DNA from: an uncultured Desulfovibrio sp.
Lineage (GTDB): Bacteria; Desulfobacterota; Desulfovibrionia; Desulfovibrionales; Desulfovibrionaceae
DNA length: 28,242 nucleotides
Direction of reading: 5' to 3'
NCBI GenBank assembly: GCA_900541395.1
Contig: UQJT01000036.1
Span: forward strand, 1 to 28,242
Both the position numbers and the translations under genes were made by a program. Under the pieces are notes generated by a model, which did no database searches, had not been told where the DNA came from, and was given only the letters and a program-made list of their open reading frames with translations. Position 1 is the first letter of the stretch, and each line of letters opens with the position of its first letter. Shown piece by piece: positions 7,412-14,691 of the stretch.

Positions 7412-10400
7412 GCCGCCCCCTTCCCGCGAAACTGGTTGTTCGCCGGTATATTCCGGCGGGATTCCGTCCAGGCTTCCATATCTTTATGAAACTGCGGGCC
7501 GGACTGGACGCGCCAGCGCGGACCAAGCTCCATGATGCAACGTTTGCCGTCCAGTTCAAACTGAATATGCACCTGCGAACTACCGTGGTGCTTTTCCAGA
7601 ATGGCCTTGAATTCCGCCGCGTCGGATTCGGACAGGCAGTTCACCGGATAGGGAACCACCACCGGATGATCGCTGTCCGAACAGGCGTCCAACAGGGGGC
7701 GGGCCGAATCGCCCAGCAGCTTGACGTCCAGCGAAGCTTCCTGTTCTTCGGCTTCGTCGTCGTATATGGCCTCGTCGTCTTTGGCGTCCACTGTGCCCAC
7801 CAGTTCCAGCAAGGCACGCTCGGCATGCAGGATTTCGCGCAACGGCCCATACGTTTTTGGGAAAAATACCACTTCACCGTGGCCGGTCAGGTCTTCGATC
7901 TGCACGAAGGCCATACGTTCGCCCTTCTTGGTCAGGGTTTCGCGCAGGCCGGTAACCAGCACCCCCACCCGCACCTGACCGCGCGCCTCACGCACGTCCT
8001 CCAGGGACATCAGGCCCAGACGCTGCATGTCGCGTCGGAACGGCTGCAAAGGGTGACTGGTGAGATAGAAGCCCAACGACTCCTTTTCAAACGCCAGTTT
8101 CTGATCGTCGTCCCACTCCGGCGTACCCTGCTCGGGGCAGTCGAAACCTATGCCGCCCTGGGGCTTCTCTTCCACCGCCGGGGCGAAGGCCAGCAACGAA
8201 ACCTGATTGGACTGCTTGTCTTTCTGTTTTTTCTGGGCTCGCGCCACCGTGGCGTCCAGAGCCGCCAATAAGGCGGCCCGACTGAGCCCGAAAGAATCGC
8301 AGGCTCCGCCCTTGATCAGGCTTTCGAGCACACGCTTGGTCACTTTGCGCAGATTTACCCGCTGACACAAATCATACAGGGAATGGTAGGGGCCGCCTTC
8401 TTCGCGGGCGCGCACGATTTCGTTGATGGCTTCGTCGCCCACGTTTTTGATGCCGCCCAGTCCGAACACCACGGCCTCGCCATGCGCGGAGAAGGCTCTA
8501 TAGCTCTCCTGCACGTCGGGCGGCAGAACCTCGATGCCCATATCTCGGCAGGCGGCCACATATTTGAGAATTTTGTCCTGGTTGCCGATTTCCGAACTCA
8601 GCAGAGCGGCCATGAACTCAACCTTATAGTAAAGCTTGAGATAGGCCGTATGATAGGTAATCAGGGCATAGGCCGCGCTATGGGCTTTATTGAAGCCGTA
8701 TTCGGCGAACTTTTCCATCAGGTCGAAAATTTCGTTGGCCGTGGCTTCGGGAACATCCCGTTCCAACGCTCCTTTCAGGAAAATAGTGCGTTGTTTGGCC
8801 ATTTCCTCGGGCTTTTTCTTGCCCATGGCCCGCCGCAGCAGGTCGGCTCCCCCCAGAGTATAACGGGCCACGATCTGCGCGATCTGCATGACCTGTTCTT
8901 GGTAAACGATGACGCCGTAGGTATCGCGCAGGCATTCCTCCAGGTCGGGCAAAGGATAGGATACCTCGATTTCGCCATGTTTACGCTTGATGAATTCGTC
9001 CACCATGCCCGAATTGAGGGGGCCCGGCCGATACAGGGCGAGCATGGCTATCAGGTCTTCAAAGCAGTTGGGTTTGAGCATGCGCAGATATTTTCGCATG
9101 CCCGAGCTTTCCACCTGGAATACTCCGTCCGTGTCGCCTCTCGTGAACACGTCGTATACGTTGGGGTCGGTCAGGGGCAGAGTGTCGAGATCGGGCACTT
9201 CCTTCCCCTGATGGCGGATATTTTTGAGAGCGTTGTGGATGAGCGTCATGGTGCGCAGACCCAGGAAGTCGAATTTGACCAGGCCTACCTTTTCCACGAC
9301 CTTCATGTCGAACTGAGTGACAAGTTCGTCTTTTTTTCCTTTGAACAGCGGCAGATACTCGTCCATGGGCAGGTCCGAGACCACCACTCCGGCCGCATGA
9401 GTGGACGCGTGGCGCGACAACCCTTCCAGGCGCATGGAAATATCCATAAGCTTGCGGATGACCGGATCGTTTTTGTACAGCTCGGCCAGCTCGGGCACCG
9501 TGTCCAGAGCCTTGCGCAGGGTCATCTTGAGGTCGAAGGGAATAAGCTTGGCGATGCGCGAGGTTTCATTGAAAGACAGGCCCATGGCCCGGCCCACGTC
9601 GCGCACCACGGCCTTGGCCTTCATTTTCCCGAACGTGGCGATCTGAGAGACTTTTTCCTTGCCGTACTTTTGCGTCACATAGTCAAGCACTTCCAGACGT
9701 CGATCTTCGCAGAAGTCCACGTCGATATCGGGCATGCTGATGCGTTCGATGTTCAGGAAGCGTTCAAAAAACAAATGGTACGGCAGCGGATCGAGGTTGG
9801 TGATACGCAGCGACCAGGCCACCACCGAACCGGCCGCCGAGCCGCGCCCCGGCCCTACCGGAATGCCGTGGTCCTTGGCCCAGTTGATGAAGTCCTGCAC
9901 GATAAGGAAATATCCGGGAAAGCCCATGTCGCAAATGACCTTGAGCTCCATTTCCAGGCGTTCCCAATACTCGTCATGGTTGATGGTGTCTCGGTTGGGA
10001 TGCCTGGCCAGGCGTTGCTTGAGGCCCTCGCGGGCCAGATTGCAAAATTCCGCTTCCAGAGTCATGCCCTCGGGGAGGTCGTAGACGGGAAAGTGGTAAG
10101 GCGGCGCATGCAGCTGAATTTCAAGCCCCGAGCAGATCTCTGCGATTTTCAACGTATTTTCCAGCGCTTCGGGCACATGGGAAAAGGAGGCTTCCATTTC
10201 CTCTGCGGACTTGTAGTACAGGTCCTTGGCCTCAAAGCGCATGCGCTTTTCATCGTCCACCTTGGCCTGTGTCTGGATGCACAACAGAATATCATGCGCT
10301 TCCACGTCGGCCGCTTCCAGATAGTGGCAGTCGTTGGTGGCCACTATGGGCAGCTTGGTGGCTTCGGCCAGTTCCAGCAGCTTGGTATTGAGCACTCCCT

Positions 10401-10965
10401 GCTGAGGCAGTGTGTTGGACTGTACTTCCAGATAAAAGCGGCCGGGGAAAAGGGCGGAATATTCCTCCGTCAAACGGATGGCGTCGTCAAAGGTCCCGCC
10501 GCCGGTGATAAATTTGTTGGCGCCGAGCAGCGTGCGGGGAATTTCTCCGGCCAGGCAGGCCGACAGGGCGATAAGGCCCTCGTTGTGGTCGCGCAACATG
10601 GCTTTGTCCACGCGCGGCTTGTAGTGAAATCCCTCCAGCCAGCTTTTGCTGACCAGCTTGAGAAGGTTTTTGTAGCCGGTCAGGTTCTGAGCCAGGAGAA
10701 TGAGGTGATGACGCACCCGCGCCAGATCGGATGTGGTATCGGTATGATCGCGGTTGACGTAAACCTCGCACCCGATGATGGGCTCGATCCCCACATCTTT
10801 GCAGGCCATATAGAAATAGGCGGCCCCATACAGATTGCCGTGGTCCGTAATGGCCGCCGCGGGCATGCCGAAATCCTTGGCCCGAGCGGCCAGGTCGTTG
10901 ATGCGTATAGCCCCGTCAAGCAGGCTGTATTCCGTGTGGCAATGAAGATGGACAAAGTTGGACAT
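7408..10965 (-). CDS. dnaE: DNA polymerase III alpha subunit
   Basis: This is the replicative polymerase subunit, 1185 residues. An N-terminal PHP domain begins FVHLHCHTEYSLLDGA. The polymerase core has the GPGRGSAAGS motif and the acidic PDIDVDF motif (Asp413/415/417). The fingers/little-finger region includes AMGKKKPEEM and FNKAHSAAYA. A tandem helix-hairpin-helix region contains the GLGGIKNVG block, followed by a beta-clamp-binding-like peptide QVSLLAF at about residue 921. A C-terminal OB fold (VRVGVLVTGLRETLTKKGE) follows. The start at 10965 is chosen over 10995 because MSNFVHLHCH fits the family and AGGGGA precedes it. It overlaps queD by four bases. Confidence 0.97.
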   Translation of the reverse strand: MSNFVHLHCHTEYSLLDGAIRINDLAARAKDFGMPAAAITDHGNLYGAAYFYMACKDVGIEPIIGCEVYVNRDHTDTTSDLARVRHHLILLAQNLTGYKNLLKLVSKSWLEGFHYKPRVDKAMLRDHNEGLIALSACLAGEIPRTLLGANKFITGGGTFDDAIRLTEEYSALFPGRFYLEVQSNTLPQQGVLNTKLLELAEATKLPIVATNDCHYLEAADVEAHDILLCIQTQAKVDDEKRMRFEAKDLYYKSAEEMEASFSHVPEALENTLKIAEICSGLEIQLHAPPYHFPVYDLPEGMTLEAEFCNLAREGLKQRLARHPNRDTINHDEYWERLEMELKVICDMGFPGYFLIVQDFINWAKDHGIPVGPGRGSAAGSVVAWSLRITNLDPLPYHLFFERFLNIERISMPDIDVDFCEDRRLEVLDYVTQKYGKEKVSQIATFGKMKAKAVVRDVGRAMGLSFNETSRIAKLIPFDLKMTLRKALDTVPELAELYKNDPVIRKLMDISMRLEGLSRHASTHAAGVVVSDLPMDEYLPLFKGKKDELVTQFDMKVVEKVGLVKFDFLGLRTMTLIHNALKNIRHQGKEVPDLDTLPLTDPNVYDVFTRGDTDGVFQVESSGMRKYLRMLKPNCFEDLIAMLALYRPGPLNSGMVDEFIKRKHGEIEVSYPLPDLEECLRDTYGVIVYQEQVMQIAQIVARYTLGGADLLRRAMGKKKPEEMAKQRTIFLKGALERDVPEATANEIFDLMEKFAEYGFNKAHSAAYALITYHTAYLKLYYKVEFMAALLSSEIGNQDKILKYVAACRDMGIEVLPPDVQESYRAFSAHGEAVVFGLGGIKNVGDEAINEIVRAREEGGPYHSLYDLCQRVNLRKVTKRVLESLIKGGACDSFGLSRAALLAALDATVARAQKKQKDKQSNQVSLLAFAPAVEEKPQGGIGFDCPEQGTPEWDDDQKLAFEKESLGFYLTSHPLQPFRRDMQRLGLMSLEDVREARGQVRVGVLVTGLRETLTKKGERMAFVQIEDLTGHGEVVFFPKTYGPLREILHAERALLELVGTVDAKDDEAIYDDEAEEQEASLDVKLLGDSARPLLDACSDSDHPVVVPYPVNCLSESDAAEFKAILEKHHGSSQVHIQFELDGKRCIMELGPRWRVQSGPQFHKDMEAWTESRRNIPANNQFRGKGAA

Positions 10966-11043
10966 GGAGAAGTTTCCCCTGGCTAGACCGGACAAAGGGA
11001 GTGGAACTTAGTCAGAATACCTGCCGGAAGGGTTGGAATCAAC

Positions 11044-11076
11044 AATTTAAAAGCCCGCGTTCCTGTCGGAACGGGC
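11044..11076 (-). terminator. Intrinsic terminator overlapping the 3' end of the SLT gene
   Basis: On the minus strand GCCCGTTCC, a GACA loop and GGAACGCGGGC form a strong hairpin (11076-11053) followed at once by TTTTAAATT. The hairpin encodes the last residues of the transglycosylase fragment, and the U-tract includes its stop. It would separate this gene from dnaE. Confidence 0.75.
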
Positions 11077-11427
11077 CTCGGCGGAAGTCTGAGTCGATTG
11101 CGTCTCGGTATTTTTTTCGGTCTCCCAGTAGCGCGTAACCCGCCGTACAAAATCTCGCGTTTCCGGAAAAGGTGGAATGCCCCCGTATTTCTCCACGTTG
11201 GCCGGGCCGGCGTTGTACGCGGCCAGCGCCAGTTCCACGGAGCCGAAACGCTGCATCAGTTCCATCAGATATTGTGTTCCGGCATAGACGTTGGCGCGGG
11301 GATCAAAAGGGTCGATAAGCCCCAGTTGTTCCTGTGTGAGCGGCATGACCTGCATCGCGCCCTGGGCCCCCACCGGTGAAACGGCGGTATGGTCGAATGC
11401 CGACTCCGCTCGGATAACGGCCAGCAC
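11047..11427 (-). CDS. Lytic transglycosylase SLT domain protein, 5'-truncated
   Basis: This is a peptidoglycan-cleaving lytic transglycosylase domain. The catalytic Glu is in AVIRAESAFD, followed by SPVGAQGAMQVMP, DPRANVYAGTQYL, LALAAYNAGPANVEKYGGIPPFPET and FVRRV, the full motif order of the SLT family. The only start in frame is a GTG at 11427, inside the domain. Family-like sequence (FGLDSELV) continues upstream to about 11450, and the frame stops at 11467-11469 (TAA). The signal peptide and first helix normally found upstream are therefore missing. The cut coincides with the truncated 5' end of the divergent sctT. It is probably a remnant unless the join is an assembly error. Confidence 0.8.
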   Translation of the reverse strand: MLAVIRAESAFDHTAVSPVGAQGAMQVMPLTQEQLGLIDPFDPRANVYAGTQYLMELMQRFGSVELALAAYNAGPANVEKYGGIPPFPETRDFVRRVTRYWETEKNTETQSTQTSAEARSDRNAGF

Positions 11428-12147
11428 CAGTTCGGAATCCAGGCCGAAAATCTCCTGATTCTGGTTTTAGCGCTGTATCTGCCCCTGCACCCTATGGTGA
11501 CGGCCAGTCTTCTGCCGGAGGCCAGCCTTTCCGCCGCGCTTTCGTTGGAAACCGGCGGCAGACTGGTTTTGCTGCTGTGCAAAGAAACCTTGCTGGGGCT
11601 TATCCTCGGTTTTCTCGCGGGTATTGTCTTCTGGGCGGTGCAAAGCGCGGGCTTTTTCATCGACAATCAGCGCGGGGCCAGCATGGCGGAAGGCGCGGAT
11701 ATCCTTTCCGGCGATCAGAGCAGCCCTCTTGGGCAGCTTTTGTTCCAGAGTCTGACCTATCTGTTCTATACTTCCGGAGCCTTTCTGGCCTTTATCGGCG
11801 TGATTTACGCAAGTTATGAAATATGGCCCGTCGCTCGGCCTCTGCCCTCACATTTTTCCCTGGCTCTTCCTCTGTATTTTGCAGGCAAAGTGGGCTGGCT
11901 CATGGGGCACATGCTGCTGCTTGCCGGACCGATTTCCGTAGCCTGCCTGCTTACAGACATTTCGTTGGGACTGGTCAACCGTTTTGCTTCACAACTCAAC
12001 GTGTATGTGCTGGCCATGCCCATCAAAAGCGGTTTGGCCGCTTTTTTACTCTGTTTTTACTTTGGACTGCTGCTTTCCCACGCGCCGGAACTGTTCGGGA
12101 GCATGCGTGAATCCATACTGATCCTGCCCAATTTGTTACGACCATAA
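11389..12147 (+). CDS. sctT: T3SS export apparatus protein SctT (FliR/YscT family), 5'-truncated
   Basis: SctT is part of the core export gate with SctR and SctS. Family-like sequence begins near 11450 (NLLILVLALYLPLHP). It continues through the diagnostic FFIDNQRGASMAEG and SGDQSSPLGQLLFQ region, then WPVARPLPS, KVGWLMGHMLLLAGPIS and the C-terminal LNVYVLAMPIKSGLAAFLL. The IDNQRG/SSPLG wording fits virulence-type SctT better than flagellar FliR. The ATG at 11389 lies within antisense transglycosylase sequence, and residues 1 to about 20 look unrelated to the family. The native first membrane segment (about 40 residues) is absent. No sctR or sctS precedes it. It may be non-functional. Confidence 0.82.
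   Translation: MVECRLRSDNGQHQFGIQAENLLILVLALYLPLHPMVTASLLPEASLSAALSLETGGRLVLLLCKETLLGLILGFLAGIVFWAVQSAGFFIDNQRGASMAEGADILSGDQSSPLGQLLFQSLTYLFYTSGAFLAFIGVIYASYEIWPVARPLPSHFSLALPLYFAGKVGWLMGHMLLLAGPISVACLLTDISLGLVNRFASQLNVYVLAMPIKSGLAAFLLCFYFGLLLSHAPELFGSMRESILILPNLLRP
11440..11470. other. Rearrangement or assembly junction between SLT gene and sctT
   Basis: Within about 20 bp here, recognisable transglycosylase coding sequence (minus strand) ends and recognisable sctT coding sequence (plus strand) begins. Both are missing their 5' ends. Two divergent genes cannot both lose their starts at one point by ordinary decay, so this marks a breakpoint. No transposon end or target duplication is visible at the point. 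Confidence 0.65.
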
Positions 12148-12215
12148 CCTGTCCATGCCTGCGGTCCGGGGCGCGGCGAGGGCTCGTCACGTTTGAGTCC
12201 GCAGAGAAGAACAAT

Positions 12216-12244
12216 CTGAAAATAATCTGCAGAGCAACTATAAG
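12216..12244 (+). promoter_or_regulatory. Candidate sigma-70 promoter upstream of sctU
   Basis: CTGAAA (12216-12221), a 17-bp spacer and TATAAG (12239-12244) give a reasonable -35/-10 pair ending about 30 bp before the sctU ATG. It sits in the 127-bp gap after sctT, which is unusually long for neighbouring T3SS gate genes. Confidence 0.4.
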
Positions 12245-12274
12245 CGCGGATAAAACCAGAAAAAACTATCTCAC

Positions 12275-13315
12275 ATGAGCGACGAAAAAACAGAGCAACC
12301 AACTCCAAAACGACTTCGCGACGCGAGGGAAAAGGGACAGGTGGCCAAAAGCCAGGACGTCCCCTCGGCGCTTACGGTCATGGCCGTGGCGGTGTACTTT
12401 CTCGCTATGGCTCCGGATATGCTCAAAACCATGATGTCCATGAGTGAAATTCCCATGCTGGTCATGAACAGACCTTTCCCGGAAGCGTTGGGAATTGTCG
12501 TTTCGGCCACGCTTTCCTGCGCGCTGCGCGTGGCCGGGCCGCTCGTGGGGATGGTCATGGGGGTGGCGCTGTGCGCCAACCTGGCTCAGGTGGGGGTGAT
12601 GTTTTCCATTCAGTCGGCGTTGCCCAAGCTGGATAATGTCAGCCCCGGCAAATGGTTCAAAAAAGTATTTTCAGTTAAAAATGCCGTTGAATTCCTTAAG
12701 AACATCGTTAAAGTAACGGTGCTGGGGGTAACGGTGTATGTCATTTTCGCCGACTATTTGCCGCGCCTGTTCCGTATCCCCCAGGGCAACGTGGGCGATA
12801 TGTGGAGTGTTCTGGGCGCCGCCGCCGGAGACCTGGTGCTGACGGCGGCGGGAGTGTTCTGCGTCATTGCGGCTGCAGACTGGTTCTTCCAGAAGTGGCA
12901 GTTCAACAAGCAGAACATGATGAGCAAGGATGAAGTAAAAAGAGAGTATAAGGAAAGCGAAGGCGACCCGCTGATTAAGAGCAAGCGCAAGCAGTTGCAT
13001 CAGGAAATGATCGCCCAGAATCAGGTCGCCAACGTCCGAAAAGCGAAGGTGCTCGTGACCAATCCCACCCATTTTGCAGTGGCCCTTGATTATGAAAAGG
13101 AAAGAACTCCCCTGCCCGTCATTCTGGCCAAGGGACAGGGCGCGCTGGCGCAGCGCATGATCCGCGCCGCTGAAGAGGAAGGCATTCCCATCATGCGCAA
13201 TGTGCCGCTGGCGCGCGGCCTGTATGAGCAGGGCGCTGAAAATTCCTATATTCCTCAGGATTTTATCGGCCCTGTGGCGGAAGTTCTGCGTTGGGTTCAG
13301 AGTCTGCAACGCTGA
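12275..13315 (+). CDS. sctU: T3SS export apparatus switch protein SctU (YscU/FlhB family)
   Basis: SctU sits beside the export gate and controls the switch of secreted substrate class. The 346-residue protein starts with the family signature MSDEKTEQPTPKRLRDAREK, followed by four membrane segments to about residue 215. It then has a cytoplasmic linker (DEVKREYKESEGDP) and the autocleavage motif NPTH at residues 263-266, the same position as in YscU. The C-terminal domain (AEEEGIPIMRNVPLARGLYE, FIGPVAEVLRWV) is complete, so this gene looks intact, unlike the preceding sctT. Virulence-type rather than flagellar FlhB is inferred from the neighbouring SctT. The ribosome site is weak. Confidence 0.93.
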   Translation: MSDEKTEQPTPKRLRDAREKGQVAKSQDVPSALTVMAVAVYFLAMAPDMLKTMMSMSEIPMLVMNRPFPEALGIVVSATLSCALRVAGPLVGMVMGVALCANLAQVGVMFSIQSALPKLDNVSPGKWFKKVFSVKNAVEFLKNIVKVTVLGVTVYVIFADYLPRLFRIPQGNVGDMWSVLGAAAGDLVLTAAGVFCVIAAADWFFQKWQFNKQNMMSKDEVKREYKESEGDPLIKSKRKQLHQEMIAQNQVANVRKAKVLVTNPTHFAVALDYEKERTPLPVILAKGQGALAQRMIRAAEEEGIPIMRNVPLARGLYEQGAENSYIPQDFIGPVAEVLRWVQSLQR

Positions 13316-13347
13316 AAGCGCAAATATAATCATGACAAGGTCACTCC

Positions 13348-14691
13348 ATGTGCGTTGAAAAAAATGATTCCTCCAGGGTGCTGGAAAAGCTGATCCGGCT
13401 GTGCGACGACCTGGCCTGGGGGCGTCCCGCCGATGAAAACGCCCTGTTTGAACTGACAAAAAAAGGAACATCCACCCCGGATCTGGAACGTTTGGCCGAA
13501 GCTTTCGGCATGATGACGGTCAAAGTGGAGGCGCGCGAATTCCAGCGGGCCGGACTGATCGAAGAGCTGGAACAGCGCAATCGCGAACTGGAGGAGGCCC
13601 GCGCCCGGCTTCAGGAACGCAATGTGCAATTGGTGGAAACTCTACGACGCGAATACAATGTACGCCGCGTTATCGGCCATTGCGACGCTATGAATCGGGT
13701 GGTAAGCCAAGCCCTTGCCATCGCCCGTCGTCCCATCAACACGCTGATTCTCGGCCCCACCGGCACGGGTAAGGAAGTCATCGCTAAAACCATTCACTAC
13801 CACTCCCCTCGTCGGGAAGCTCCCTTCGTGGCGGTAAACTGTACGGCTATCCCCGATTCTTTATTCGAAAGCGAAATGTTCGGCATCGAAAAAGGCGTGG
13901 CCACCGGGGTCAACGCCCGGCGTGGCCTGGTGGAGGAAGCCTCGGGCGGTACGCTTTTTCTGGATGAGCTGGCGGATATGTCGCTTGCCAATCAAGCCAA
14001 GCTGTTGCGCGTGCTGGAAGAGCGGGAGGTGCTGCGCGTGGGCAGCGCCAAGCCCGTGCCCGTGGACATCAAGATCATCGCGGCCACCAATGTGAACTTG
14101 GAGGAGGCGGTTAAGGACGGGCGCTTTCGCGAAGACCTCTACTACCGTATCAATGTGGCCGAACTGCGTCTGCCCCCCCTGCGCGAGCGGGGGGACGACA
14201 TCCTGTTGCTGGCCCGGCATCTGTTGGAACAGCACGCGCGGGTCATGGGCAGACCGCGACTCAGCCTCGCTCCGGCCACGCGTCAATGCCTGTTGGCCTA
14301 TGACTGGCCCGGCAATGTGCGTGAACTCAACAATGAAATGGAACGCGCCGCCGCATTGGCTCTGGAAGATGTGATCCGGCCCTCGGATCTTTCGGCCCGG
14401 GTATTGGCGGCCCTGGCCGGCAGCGGGGGCATTGGCGTCGCTTCCGATATTCAACCGGATATTCCGGCCCCTCCCCTGCTCCGTCAAGCGGATGTATTAC
14501 CGGAAGATATGATGAATCTGGACGAAGCGGAACGCCTGCTCATCCAGCGCGCTCTTGAAGTCAGCGGCGGCAACAAGAGTCGTGCCGCCGGCATGCTTGG
14601 CATTACCCGCGAAGGCCTGCGCAAGAAGTTGCTGCGTCTCGGCATCCGTACCGATAGGGATAAAAGCGGGGAGTCGGGAGGTGAGGCATGA
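13348..14691 (+). CDS. Sigma-54-type AAA+ transcriptional regulator with variant GAFTGA loop
   Basis: This 447-residue regulator of the bacterial enhancer-binding protein family has no receiver domain. The first 110 residues are mostly helical, with a coiled coil (EELEQRNRELEEARARLQER). The AAA+ domain has Walker A GPTGTGKE (136-143), Walker B GGTLFLDEL, and the REDLYYRINVAELRLPPLRER and YDWPGNVRELNNE blocks. The C-terminus is a Fis-type helix-turn-helix (GGNKSRAAGMLGITREGLRKK as a span). The sigma-54 contact loop GAFTGA reads GVATGV (183-188), so the aromatic residue is lost. AAGGT precedes the ATG, 32 bp after sctU. It overlaps the phosphatase gene by four bases. It is the obvious candidate to act at the sigma-54 promoter near 25020. 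Confidence 0.92.
   Translation: MCVEKNDSSRVLEKLIRLCDDLAWGRPADENALFELTKKGTSTPDLERLAEAFGMMTVKVEAREFQRAGLIEELEQRNRELEEARARLQERNVQLVETLRREYNVRRVIGHCDAMNRVVSQALAIARRPINTLILGPTGTGKEVIAKTIHYHSPRREAPFVAVNCTAIPDSLFESEMFGIEKGVATGVNARRGLVEEASGGTLFLDELADMSLANQAKLLRVLEEREVLRVGSAKPVPVDIKIIAATNVNLEEAVKDGRFREDLYYRINVAELRLPPLRERGDDILLLARHLLEQHARVMGRPRLSLAPATRQCLLAYDWPGNVRELNNEMERAAALALEDVIRPSDLSARVLAALAGSGGIGVASDIQPDIPAPPLLRQADVLPEDMMNLDEAERLLIQRALEVSGGNKSRAAGMLGITREGLRKKLLRLGIRTDRDKSGESGGEA

Noticed and set aside
8383..10986. 867-codon open frame on the plus strand
   Set aside because: It is antisense to dnaE, whose protein matches the polymerase family throughout. The plus-strand translation has no recognisable domain and arises from codon bias.
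11265..11666. 133-codon minus-strand frame across the sctT/SLT junction
   Set aside because: It is in a different frame from the SLT domain and shows no domain features; a shadow of sctT.
11389..12147. Reading this gene as flagellar fliR
   Set aside because: The IDNQRG and SGDQSSPLG wording fits virulence-type SctT, and no flagellar genes are present. FliR cannot be excluded without a search.
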